Shown here piece by piece: positions 52,601 through 62,904 of a stretch of 64,000 bases of DNA; position 1 is the stretch's first letter; each line of letters starts with the position of its first letter. Made by a program: the position numbers and the translations under genes. The notes beneath the pieces were generated by a model. The model worked only from the letters and a program-made list of their open reading frames with translations. It did no database searches and was not told the DNA's origin. Origin of the DNA: Blastobasis lacticolella (Eukaryota; Arthropoda; Insecta; Lepidoptera; Blastobasidae); NCBI GenBank assembly GCA_905147135.1, contig LR990056.1:16254001-16318000 (forward strand), given 5' to 3'.

Positions 52601-52769
52601 TGCGCCGGGATTGAGGAGCGGCCACACTTTGGTTTGGGTTGAATTTTAAATTTGGATTATTAGAAGCGTGTGCCATTATATTTTGCTATATATTTCATTT
52701 GTTTAGGGATAATTTTTCCTCGTAAAGGTCATAGGGAGTCGATTGTATCAAAAGGCGCAGAACCGATAT

Positions 52770-52860
52770 CGGTGTGGAAGACGTGGGGCGGAGGCCTATG
52801 CTCAGCAGGGGAATACTGCAACGGTTACAACGGCTATGCACTTATTACACCTGACTAAAT
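52770..52860 (+). repeat. RTE-like LINE 3' scrap
   Basis: GAAGACGTGGGGCGGAGGCC, TATGCTCAGCAGGGGAATAC: resembles the end of RTE-type LINEs (GGGGAGGCCTATGCCCAGCA at 5513 minus). Confidence 0.45.
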
Positions 52861-52977
52861 TTAGTCGATGAAATTCAGCAGCAAAAAGCGTGAGAGCAAG
52901 TCGAAGTGGAATGTATTGCTTCTTGCATAAAGTCAATTTTTGTATCACTTATATTATGTTACGCGTCGCCCCGCTTT

Positions 52978-53040
52978 TTAAGGCCAGGTGCCTCTCGCTT
53001 ACCTCCCGGATACCTTAACCACTCAACCACCGACGCTCCA
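52978..53040 (-). repeat. SINE A head fragment
   Basis: GTGCCTCTCGCTTACCTCC, TACCTTAACCACTCAACCAC, CGACGCTCC: tRNA-like head only. Confidence 0.6.
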
Positions 53041-54834
53041 TAAATAAATATACAGAACTATTCGCAATTTAGGTAAAATAATGTACGAAATGAAACATGA
53101 AAAACCAAAGCATCTCAAACCAATTCGGAACATACCTTTAAAATGTATGATAATAACCGCGATAGTTTAAAAACATTATGCATTGAGGTCAAGTATTCCA
53201 AAACCCATTAACATCAACCATCAACATTATCTTCGACGCAATCCAAACTTGACCCCGCACTTAACATTATCAAAATGGCCGGTTCGATTCAAAATGGCGG
53301 ACTGGACCGAGTCCATTGTTAGGTTCGACACCCGGCCTTTTCCCTGAATCAATTGTCCGTGCAATCGGACTAACCAACCGGAAAATATATCCGACCGGAA
53401 CCCGAGTGCCTTTTTCGCTAATATGCGGGTAGTCGCGGGAAGGATCGACAGCTACTACCAAGGCTGGGGACTTGGGCCTGTATTTTAACCCCCCAAGGGA
53501 AAAAACTTACTAACCCCTTACGAAATGTATCGATGGATGTGTGTCTGCTGTGACATCGTAACTTCTGAACGGGTGGACCGATTTCTATGCGGCTTTCTTT
53601 ATTTGAAAGCCAGTTTAATAGAGACAGTTCTTAGATTTATTTTATTAAAATAAGTTCAAAAGTTGATTAAATGTTTGAGTATATTGTGGAGTACTTGGTC
53701 GTGCTGGTTCCGCTGTTTTTCTGTAGGATTGGTTACAATAATATCTACAATCTAAGACACCACTTGCCGACATAGCAGTTGATGAAGGCTCGCAGTATCA
53801 TACAATGCGTCATAACTGCACCCTATGAGCTAACTATAGGTACTCAGAAAGCTTAGTTAAGCTTATGTAAAAAGCTCAAATTTCTAATCTCTGTCTTTAA
53901 TAGATAATGAATGCGTAAGTTCTAACAAAAATGAGTCCTTGTTACCTGCTTAAATCAATGATATTGAAATAGTATATAACTACCTATGAGTTTGTCTACC
54001 GATTGATATAAAAAAAAACATGGAAGAGTCAAGAAATCATAGCTTGAGACATAAAGATTGCCTTTATGTCCCAAGCGCCTACAATCAGTAGTCGCCCCGG
54101 CGCGGGCCTGCGATGCCCTTTACTGTTATTGGGGGTCTGGGGTTGATGTCTTTCTGTCTTCGGTTTGTTTGATCGTCAGCTCCAGGCTGGTGTATAGTAG
54201 GCCACCATTTCTTTTTTAAATATTGTATTGGCAAAACGTAATGAATGAATGGTGATTCCACACCATATTAGGACTACGTCTGCATTGATCTGCATGGTGG
54301 ATTTCTTAGTGCCTGGTGGGGGTAGCGAGTAGGAAAGGAATAAGTGAGCTACCAAGCGTGCATATTTTTTTATTTCATTAAGTAAGAAATAACAAATCAA
54401 TTAGTTCAGGTACTTAAACCTACAAAGGATTTGTAATTTTTTCATTTATTTTGGTACAAACAGTCATTTTACAGAGGTAGTCATAATAAAATTTGTTTAC
54501 AATTTATCGACCTATAGTGCCCAATATCAAATAATAACAATAAAAAATAAACTTATTTGAGCCTTGTAAATAAACCAGACATGTTAAAAGAGCAAATCAA
54601 CTAAACTAAATTTCCTGGGTGTGCTAGTGAGTTCAAGCTGTACAGCATATCAAGAGGTAGATAATGTGCTTGTTTCATATTCGAGAAACAGAAACATATG
54701 TGCGCATGTGCCAATCCTGCCTTACCATAGCCATTTCGCTACCCCCTAGGCGAGTACCTAGGTTCTAGACGCTAAGACTCGTATAGAGAAACGTTACTAT
54801 GAGGTCTCACATGCGCGCGAAAGTACAGGGTTCT
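53041..54834. other. Intergenic, nothing supported
   Basis: 53225-53460 is GC-richer with a 63-codon minus frame and no domain. 53520-53660 is a decayed LINE tail (ACGGGTGGACCGATTTCTAT-like phrase). 54043-54076 can fold (GACATAAAG and CTTTATGTC). No gene. Confidence 0.38.
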
Positions 54835-54960
54835 GACAAGTCTTGAGTGGCTATCGGCACTATACGACCTTTAAAATGAACAAAATTATATATCATAAAG
54901 TTGCAATGAGCAGGTCTTTGACTGAGCAGACGAGCATTCGCACTGTAGGTAATGTTACTT
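54835..54960 (+). repeat. Low-copy repeat family F, copy 3
   Basis: TCTTGAGTGGCTATCGGCAC, GAGCAGACGAGCATTCGCAC; diverged from the copies at 23260 and 46560. Confidence 0.45.
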
Positions 54961-55319
54961 GGACAAGTGTGTGATTAAGGGTGTAAGCAAGCCTGTGCGG
55001 ACGTAAACTGAATATATTGTGAAATCGATCAATCCTTCAGTCTTAAGCGGACCTTTAAAATACTATTCAGTACTCAGTATTCATTTATTTGCAGTCTGGT
55101 ATATACATACATAGTAGCATGTACCACGAGTGGCTTGTCAGACACCTTCTCATGGCACTACAAATTTTAGGTGGTCACAAATCTCAATAAATATTTCTTT
55201 TTTGTACCGCACCATTGCTGGTTTAAGTATTATTTCACAGGCAATTTTTGAGACGTTTTACAATCTTAAGTCTGATATTAAGTGTAGATGCAACCTACGA
55301 TATATTACCTGAGCCCATA

Positions 55320-55445
55320 AAACCTATTATTTCATATTCTTCTTCTTCATATCGAGTCTATGGACTGAACTCTCCCTTACACTTTGTTCGCCCAGTATTC
55401 AGCGACGCATACAGCATTTGGACTGGCCTGGACATTATTTCATAT
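55320..55445 (+). repeat. Repeat I fragment
   Basis: ATCGAGTCTATGGACTGAAC, TTGTTCGCCCAGTATTCAGC, GACGCATACAGCATTTGG, ACTGGCCTGG. The same order is found in the first SDR intron at 59655-59720 and, inverted, at 19945-19985. Confidence 0.6.
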
Positions 55446-55735
55446 AAAACACGTTTAAAATTAAAAACACAGCGCAAAATTATTTAATTTCGCACTCACG
55501 CGCACACTATCGGCCCGTTTATCGTTCCCCGCGAGGGAAAATAGCACGAGTGGAGACAAGTTCCTGCCGTAAATTCATTAGACAACGCGGACGCTTTTTT
55601 TGAGCTCACGTCCGTAGTGAGCGCGGAATGGTTAGAGGCGGCGGCGGAAAAATTAAAGTATGGGGTGGGTATGGGGAAAATGTATGGGGAAAGCCGGAGA
55701 CCACCTGGATGGCAAGGCCAAGCAATAAACTTAGT
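55446..55735. other. Intergenic, nothing recognised
   Basis: No supported gene. Confidence 0.35.
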
Positions 55736-56026
55736 CTAGTTCATTTTTCGTCGAAATACATTTCTAGTCGCATTTTGCCAACTGTGATTTTTTACTAATT
55801 CGGATATGCTGTCGTGATACACCGTGTAACAAATTGGCGTAAGACACAAATTAAATTCAATAAAGTCTATCAAATAGTCACAGTTACTTGCGGTTGGGCA
55901 AGATCCAAGTTCCAGTTCATGCTTTATGATAGAGTTTATGACAGAGTCATGACTTCCTAGTAGCAAAATATACTTCAAAGGTGCAGGTAGGTTTCTAATC
56001 CATAACTCAAGCTCACGGAACTTCAT
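55736..56026 (-). CDS. Unassigned open frame, 96 aa, possible exon
   Basis: Minus-strand ATG at 56024-56026, stop TAG at 55736-55738. Product begins MKFRELELWIRNLPAPLKYI, has LLLGSHDSVINSIIKHELEL and several cysteines, and ends in RNVFRRKMN. I do not recognise a family. Upstream on the minus strand a polypyrimidine stretch and TTTGTGCAG (about 56052-56044) look like a splice acceptor, but in-frame stops lie between it and the ATG. Could be a terminal exon, a decayed gene or chance. Confidence 0.22.
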   Translation of the reverse strand: MKFRELELWIRNLPAPLKYILLLGSHDSVINSIIKHELELGSCPTASNCDYLIDFIEFNLCLTPICYTVYHDSISELVKNHSWQNATRNVFRRKMN

Positions 56027-58240
56027 CTTCAGTCATGATCAATCCTGCACAAAGACAAACAATGTCTTAGCGTAAAGTCATTTTCTACATTTAATCATTG
56101 ATTTAATTCTACGATCATAATAAATATTGATTTTAATATTATCTATAACAATATCATTTCACATATTCATGTGTTGATAACCGATTTCTTTTGGCGGCAA
56201 CGATAACAGATCAAATGAGTGTGAAAGTAGTAAAGACTGAGAGAGAAAGGGACGGGAAATCAACACTGACTAAGGAGATAAAAAAGACCACACGACGACT
56301 CGCCTATGGAAAATTTTATAAACATGAAGCAATTTTTCAAAAGTAAAATTAAACATTATCATGATATACCTATTGAGATTATAAGAATGAGTTTGGTTAA
56401 TACAAGTTCAAGTTAAACCAGTTTGCATTTCGTGGGGGCAACTTGTGGCAGACTGCACTAAATCACGTCTTCATATTCTATGGGTTTTGGAACCCTTGGA
56501 TAGTTTCCAATATCTGGCGGCTGGGTTTCCAATATACTTTAGAAAGCGGTTCACGAGGAAAAGAGGTTTCGTAAGAAGTTTTGAAAAGAGGTATCAGTCC
56601 ATTTACCTTTATTTACCCACTCCAAGCCGTCAATCAATTTTTATGACAGCAACCTATACCTAAACCCTTGGCCAGATTAGATTTTCGCGGATGACAAAGG
56701 AACTAAATTTTACAGACAGACAACAATATTAACTCACAATATAAACAATGACAAGAACGCCATAACCTGAATTGAGGTCTTATCTGGCCCCTAATACACC
56801 TATTTGATTAGGTGCCATTTTTTGCGTAAAAGAATAACAAATACTCAAACATCCTCCTATTTTCCCAGGATTGTCCTCTTCTATGAATTATTAACTCTAT
56901 GGCGTATCCTGGTTAGATGAGAGGCCGGCTAAGCACTCACCACTATATCATAATTTATTTATTCTGATGACCTCTCCACCGACCGACGCTGTTTTTCTAA
57001 CAAATAAAATATTAAATTTTTCGTATAATTTTCATAATAATGCGAACGTACAAACGTACTGATGCAGTTTTACTCCTAAATTATGCTTTAAACAAAAACT
57101 CTTTGTAGTTGCATCGTACAGGTGCGTGGAGCTTTAAATGAGTAAACATGAAGATGCAGAATTAGAATCGGAATGATTTATTACGTGAAATACATTGACC
57201 TAGATGTGTGACAAGTAAGGTCCAGTGACATTTCAATATTTAAGTACTTAATTATGATTTTGAATGCACATTATAGGCTGCACCGGTAAAATAATCTAAT
57301 CAGGCAGCGATTTTTATTCCATAATCTTAAAATATGGGAAAGTTTTTTAAGAATTCAGTAGAAAACTCAAAGTTAAAGCTGAAATGATGGGGAGTCCCCA
57401 GGAATCCGTTTCATAATTAAAACCCTTCGATAATGTGTGAGTCATAAAAATTCCATACGAAAAGATTAATATTATGCCTACTTGGTGCAGCGTACGTATG
57501 ACATGCTAACAAAACCACCAATATGCCTAATGATATACGTTTATTGACTAATCAGAACCAATACAGACAGAACTAACACGCTTGATAAATTGAAACATCC
57601 TTCATCCTTGACGAGTAGTCAACTACTTCATAAAAGTCAACGAACAGACTGTACCTTCGCATCTGCTCCCTAGCCTGCAGATGTCCTGGACGACGGTTGT
57701 TTTTCATCAGGTTGACCATCTGATTGCCTCCCTAGGCAATAAAAATGACTCAGAACGCACACAACCGTCCGTATTGTATTTATATCTTCATTTGCAATAT
57801 GGCGTCTTCCCTGTTTTATGTTCCATTTTTTCGGTGGTACGTAATTAAAATTATTATAGGTATTTATTGCCAGGGGTAGGGCCATTTGGCAATGTTTATT
57901 TGTGCGCCTAATCGTTTTGTGTTTACATTAATTAGTGATACTTTAGCAGTACTCCGAGGGTTTATTACTGGGAATAAATTTCGCAGTTAGAACGTCGGAG
58001 GCCATTTTTTAAGCTTTATAGGGAAATTATTTTTCTTTTTTCCGCCCGTGCTGGTACCGGAGTGATAAGTTTGAGCTGAGTGTGTTGTGCGGAATTTTTA
58101 ATTTCTTGACGATAATTTTTGTTGGACATTTTTCGCCGTGTACGTTGAAGCAGATCTTGGTGTATATTTACAACTCAATGACAATCGAGTAGACAGACAA
58201 CTACTGGATAGAAAGCAGCAAATGTTGCCCATAACACTAC
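56027..58240. other. Long intergenic stretch, nothing supported
   Basis: Mostly AT-rich. Short open frames at 56445-56663 and 57670-57885 lack domains and splice support. No repeats that I can tie to other copies in the window. Confidence 0.4.
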
Positions 58241-58246
58241 GACCTT

Positions 58247-58436
58247 AGGTTCAGTTGCCTGCCGGCCTGCCACGCAAAGGTCCCTGCTTCGATTCCCGGC
58301 TGGGCAGAAATAGAAATGATCAATTTTTATTTCTGTTACGGGTCTGGGTGTTATATGTATATCAAGTATGTATAAGCACACATAACACAAACTTTGCTTA
58401 CTGTGGGGCTAAATGGCACTGCGCGAGTTGCCTAAA
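58247..58436 (+). mobile_element. SINE B copy
   Basis: TTCAGTTGCCTGCCGGCCTG, CCACGCAAAGGTCCCTGC, TTCGATTCCCGGCTGGGCAG, then TATTTCTGTTACGGGTCTGG and ACTGTGGGGCTAAATGGCAC. The first bases of the head are missing. Confidence 0.78.
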
Positions 58437-58534
58437 CTTATTTCAATTATTATTTATTTATATTCAAGCACATAGGTTTCAAGTAACAGAAATGTAGAAC
58501 CCCAGGTTATCCAGGTCAGGTCCAGGTCTCTAGG

Positions 58535-58935
58535 TAGTACGACTCTGTCAAGCATGAGGAGTACTCCTTATCCATTTCCTTTGCCAAACAACAATGCCTG
58601 CATTGTTGTGTTCCGGTTTAAAGAATTTCATCTTAGGCCTCACAGTCACTCTACGGTTCTGTATTTGGTTGCCAGTAACCTAAATACTTGAATCGTCGAT
58701 GTTATGGCCGACAGTAACCGCTTACCATCAGATGGGCTGTCTCCTCATTTGTCACTCAAAAATGGTGCGTTCTATGTCATTGCGTTGTGATTCCTACGAC
58801 GGTTAAGGCCACCTTATCCTTTAAATCAGAACACAACAATATAAACATTGCCGTTTGGCGAAAGAAACAAATAAGGCAGTGTTACCCGTCTAGGCAGACT
58901 TTTCAGCCTTTCAGAGACCTGCCACCAGTAATACT
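58535..58935. repeat. Family E, inverted pair
   Basis: 58535-58760 is minus-strand (CCAAACAACAATGCCTGCAT, TTGTTGTGTTCCGGTTTAAA); 58780-58935 is plus-strand (GGCCACCTTATCCTTTAAAT, CAGAACACAACAATATAAAC, CAGAGACCTGCCACCAG). The pair lies just upstream of the first SDR gene. Confidence 0.6.
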
Positions 58936-59181
58936 CTTAAGAATGTTCGGAATTCAAACTATTTAATCAATCATCATGACACCAGAAACAAAACCAAATA
59001 AGGATATAAATTATTGACTTCAAGTTTTCATGGAACCAAATTAGATTGATATCTGACATTACTCATTACAAAGCGATAGCCTAAATAATTTACACAACAA
59101 TTTTATAACTTTTGTTCAATCATGCAGATAATACTGTTATCGTAGATATGCTGATGTTATAACTCCGTACGTTCATGATTA

Positions 59182-59216
59182 TCAGTTGTGGTATGTCTTG
59201 AGCATAGTGTAGTCGA
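59182..59216 (+). promoter_or_regulatory. Core promoter of SDR gene 1: Inr plus DPE
   Basis: TCAGT at 59182-59186 is the arthropod initiator; taking its A (59184) as +1, AGTCGA falls exactly at +28 to +33, matching the DPE consensus RGWYVT in five of six bases. No TATA box is at -30. The same pair at the same spacing occurs before SDR gene 2. The 5' UTR would be 49 nt. Confidence 0.6.
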
Positions 59217-59232
59217 TAATTTTATTCCAATC

Positions 59233-60504
59233 ATGAGTTTCGAAAATAAAGTGGTAATTGTGACCGGGGCTAGTTCCGGGATCGGGGCTGCTATAGCAAC
59301 ACAATTTGCAAAAGAAGGAGCAAATGTCGCCATGGTTGGCAGAAACCAGTTGAAACTGGACAGTGTCGCCAGACAATGCGCTAAACCACCGCTTGTCATT
59401 AACGCTGACGTAACCAAAGAACAAGATGTGACAAGAATTATCGAACAAACATTACAGAAGTTCGGAAAGCTCGATATTCTGATCAACAACGCGGGTATGG
59501 CGCGGATGGGTAGCATATTAGATGGCAATATATTGAAGGCCTACGATGAGACTCTAAATTGCAATCTACGTGCTGTTGTTAATCTAACCACAGAAGCTGC
59601 GCCTTATTTAGTCAAAAGAAAAGGTAACGTACAAATCTTCATCTTATCGAGTCGATCAACTCTGACTTATACTTTATTCGCCCAGTATTCGGCGACGCAT
59701 TTAGCGTTTGAACTGGCCTCGAACAAGTCCTCCATGGTACAAGTTTTAGGGCACGCTGAGCATTAAACGAGGTGGTCCATAGTTTGCGGAGATATGCCAC
59801 AGTCGCACTGAGAACTGTCTTTTGTATATCCCCACCTAAAGAGATTCTCTTTACATCGGCCCACCTGGGTTCGCAGCCTATTTAACGCCTTCCAGGTTGG
59901 CCACGGAAGTTTGATTCCGGGTGGGAGCTTTTCAGTAGGAGGGATAATACAAATTCTATCTTTGTAATATATGAATTGTTAACTGTCAATAACTCGAGCT
60001 TCTTACAAATTAGTAGATGACAAGAAACACTTAAAAAATCACAAAAAATCACAATCTTGTGTACAATAAATGGATAAATAAATAAAAAATCTTTCTAGTC
60101 CATCTGCCATTGCTACGGTTTAAATTGATATATTTTAAATTGCAGGTAACATAGTCAACATATCGAGTATAGCAGCGCTGAAACCACCAATGCTACCTGC
60201 ATACCTACCTTACAGCTTATCCAAAGCTGCGCTTGATCACTTCACAAAAGGAGCTGCATTAGAATTATCTTCTTCCGGGGTCAGAGTCAATTCTGTAAAT
60301 CCAGGAGCCACATATTCAGATTTTATTGAGAATTCTGGCATTCAAGCAAGCTTTGACGACTTTAAACATATGTTTCCATTGAAGAGAGTATCTGCGCCGG
60401 AAGAAATGGCTGATATTGTGCTGTATTTAGCCAGTGACAAGGCCAGAGGCATCACTGGGTCCTGCTTTGTATCCGACAACGGTGGAGCGTTAATGAGTGC
60501 CTAA
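59233..60504 (+). CDS. Short-chain dehydrogenase/reductase 1 (249 aa, two exons)
   Basis: Exons 59233-59623 and 60146-60504; GT..AG intron of 522 bp splits a Gly codon after its first base. NAD(P)(H)-dependent oxidoreductase of the classical SDR family, FabG-like in style, probably cytosolic (no signal peptide or membrane segment). Rossmann motif TGASSGIG at 11-18; R37 after beta-2 hints at NADP(H); D59; NNAG at 85-88; catalytic tetrad N111, S138, Y153, K157 (YSLSK); NPG at 182-184. 249 aa is the usual family length. The ATG at 59233 is chosen because the protein then starts MSFENKVVIVTG as classical SDRs do and because an upstream in-frame ATG at 59188 is only 4 nt after the predicted start site. 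Substrate unknown; such duplicated SDRs in Lepidoptera are often annotated 3-oxoacyl-ACP reductase-like. A tandem paralogue lies at 62905. Intron carries a repeat I insertion. Confidence 0.9.
59637..59948 (+). repeat. Repeat I insertion in intron of SDR gene 1
   Basis: Compared with the intron of SDR gene 2, about 310 bp are extra between GTACAAAT and TACAAATTCTATCTT. The extra DNA begins with the repeat I phrases (TCGAGTCGATCAACTCTGAC, TTTATTCGCCCAGTATTCGG) also found at 55320. Because the frame stays open into it, translation without splicing would add about 62 residues before a stop at 59764. Confidence 0.65.
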
Positions 60505-60738
60505 AGAAAGTGACTAATTTCTATACTATGTTGTCATTTTAAAGTAGACTTTAAATGATACACTTGTTTAATTAAGCATCTCATCAGGTGCAGTGTACGC
60601 TCGTTTGTCTCTGTGTAACATTTATTAGTATAGCATTGTTGTACTTATTTCTTCACATAGCTTTCGGCAATATCTGCAGTTGCTATATTCGGCAGTTGCT
60701 GTTGTTTAGGCGTCAATGATATGAAAAATACATACTCC

Positions 60739-60744
60739 AATAAA
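60739..60744 (+). promoter_or_regulatory. Possible polyadenylation signal of SDR gene 1
   Basis: First AATAAA after the stop, 235 bp downstream. The sister gene has AATAAA overlapping its stop codon, which is changed to AAGAAA here. Confidence 0.4.
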
Positions 60745-60845
60745 AAAAAGTCAAATGAGTATCATTTTTAGTTTTTTATGTCACAATTCAGAAACAACAA
60801 TTTAATTTGCTAGCAGTGCAGTGAAATTTGCAAATTTAGTTCCGA

Positions 60846-61040
60846 TAGGGCAGGGCAGGGTACATTGTTTGAAGAACAGATGGCCGACGGAAAACGCAGC
60901 ATGGCCTCTCAAAAGGTGGACCGACGACCTGGTAAAGATCGCAGATATCAGCTGGATGAGGAAGATACAAGACCGGCTTTTGTGGAGATCTCTGGGGGAG
61001 GCTTTTGTCCAGCAATGTTCGTGATATGATGATGGTGATG
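60846..61040 (+). pseudogene. RTE-type LINE reverse transcriptase C-terminal fragment
   Basis: Plus frame reads LKRWTDDLVKIADISWMRK, IQDRLLWRSLGEAFVQQCS and ends at GATATGATGATGGTGATGAA. Same C-terminal pattern as at 5466-5622 (minus). Only the last 60 or so codons remain. It sits between the two SDR genes. Confidence 0.72.
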
Positions 61041-61554
61041 AATAGTTCCGATAATCTGCTGAATTTTAAGAACAACGCGATTTCTGCCCCAATGCTAAGC
61101 TCAAAAACACCTCCACGTCTCTATGTCCTTTCACTTTTTCAATAAACTTTTATTAAAAGATGAAACTATACCAAAGTCGTTGAATAAAATACTAAAAACC
61201 AAAGCGCTGTTAATGTATGTAAGTTTTGGGCCACTATATATTGTAATGTTTGTCATTGACACACTAACAAGAAGATAACTAAATTGGATTAAAAATAATT
61301 AAGTGACCGATTTCTAAAGAATTTTAGATCAAAGTGGACCTCGAGCCAGTTTTTCAGAACTGGCTCGTTTCCGATACAAAGCGAAAGTCAGAGTTGTGGC
61401 ACCCTTCTGTCTCCGTATTTATGAAGAGGATTTTTTCAAAAGGGCTTAATTACTGATTAACGATATTTTCCGAAAACGAAAATAATAGATTAAATTTAAA
61501 CTGCTGCAGTAGAATAAAAAAGGTGGACTCTCGCGGTATGTTACCTCTCAAAGT
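61041..61554. other. Intergenic, nothing recognised
   Basis: 61340-61368 has a small inverted repeat (GAGCCAGTTTTTCAGAACTGGCTC core). No gene. Confidence 0.4.
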
Positions 61555-61665
61555 GCGTTGTGAGTGCTAAGACGCAATACCATCTGCCTCTAAATTGTGC
61601 TGGCTACCTTTTCTTTCAAATCGGTACACAATAATACAAACATTGTTGTTTGGTGTGAGAAATAC
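61555..61665 (+). repeat. Family E fragment
   Basis: GTGCTGGCTACCTTTTCTTT, CAAATCGGTACACAATAATA, CAAACATTGTTGTTTGGTG. Confidence 0.55.
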
Positions 61666-61739
61666 TGTGTGTGGCCTAGAACCGACGCTAATATTAAAAA
61701 CGGACTAATTAATGTAAAAACTTAACTTTTTTTTAAAAA

Positions 61740-62150
61740 ACTTGTGTGGGAGATGGGGCGTGCTAAGCCATTAGTATCAAGCACAACAGAAACCCCGACG
61801 GAGGTAAAGGTCCGGAGAATAAAGTCATTTAGGGCCGCATGCTGAGGTATGCGACCGGCAACCGGCACTCGGGACTATTATGCTGATAGGCCATGGTGGC
61901 CGAGCTGGTCAACATGACGCCCAGATAAACACACATGGGGCGCATTGCAGGGAGTGCCTAGGCGCAGGGCCGTGGCAGTTCTGAATGTCGGACGGTCAAG
62001 GAGCGTACTGATGTTCCCTGATGGCAAAGCCTGGTGCCAGAGACCTGTCTCCCATTCGTCAACAGCTAGAAGGCGGACGCACTTTGCAGAACTGGTTGTC
62101 CCACAGCCGCTGAGAAAAAGAATAACTAAGAAAACTGCCTCTTGACAGGT
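61740..62150. other. GC-richer unassigned block between the SDR genes
   Basis: Less AT-rich than its surroundings, with a 66-codon plus frame (61945-62145) rich in Arg. No domain recognised; perhaps a retroelement piece. Not called a gene. Confidence 0.3.
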
Positions 62151-62155
62151 CGAGT

Positions 62156-62265
62156 GCCAAGCGTTTTTTGCTTCGGATAAATAAGCTACTGTGACAAAAC
62201 CAATTCTTGCAAGTAGCTTATTATCAAAAAAATCTGACGCATGCTCCGAAGCAAGAAACGCTGGC
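62156..62265. repeat. Foldback sequence, 110 bp
   Basis: GCCAAGCGTTTTTTGCTTCGG (62156-62176, one base over the arm) pairs with CCGAAGCAAGAAACGCTGGC (62246-62265), and AATAAGCTACT (62180-62190) with AGTAGCTTATT (62212-62222). Non-coding; MITE-like but without a target duplication I can see. Confidence 0.7.
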
Positions 62266-62853
62266 AGGGAGAAACTTGACGCCGTATGAACGACCAGACC
62301 CCATGCCTAATAGGTAGGGATCTTGGTTCTAGGTGGAGTCGTCCAGGTTGATATTCCAGAAGGTCATGGTGCTTTCAGAGCTGACAACACCGCAAAATGT
62401 AAGTAAATTAGGCACAAATAAACAATATGGAATAATGGCATATGTAACTATTAATTTTAAGGAGGCGATTCGAAACTGACAAGAAATTTTTAATTTGTAT
62501 ATCAGTGAAAAGCGCGAATGATTCATCGAAACTTGGTAAAATTAGGTTAAACTAAGTCTTGTCGACAACTGTGATATAAGGGGCAAAAGTGTAAAAGGCA
62601 GCAGAAACTGAATCCGCTGCCGGACAAGACTCCGAGGTGTCACACTTTGCGAGATTTAAAACGGGGCCAATGGCACTGAATTCTGAAAATGGTACCAATA
62701 TAGATGGCTATCTAAATTTACTCATTCTGAATCCATTAAATCGATAAAACTAATAAATTACACTAAAATTCGATAACTTTTGCTCAATCATGCAGATTAT
62801 ACTGTTATCATAGATATGCTGATGTTATAACTTCTTACTTTCATGCGTGAATA

Positions 62854-62888
62854 TCAGTCGTGGTATGTCTTAAGCATAGTGTAGTCGA
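62854..62888 (+). promoter_or_regulatory. Core promoter of SDR gene 2: Inr plus DPE
   Basis: TCAGT at 62854-62858 with AGTCGA at 62883-62888, again exactly +28 to +33 from the initiator A (62856). About 145 bp of upstream sequence is shared with SDR gene 1, so the promoter was part of the duplication, but spacing and motif have been kept through several nearby substitutions. Confidence 0.6.
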
Positions 62889-62904
62889 TAATTTTATTCC
62901 AATC

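Noticed and set aside
59157..59528. Antisense frames over SDR exon 1 (also at 62841-63200)
   Set aside because: They mirror the SDR exon; conservation is explained by the sense gene.
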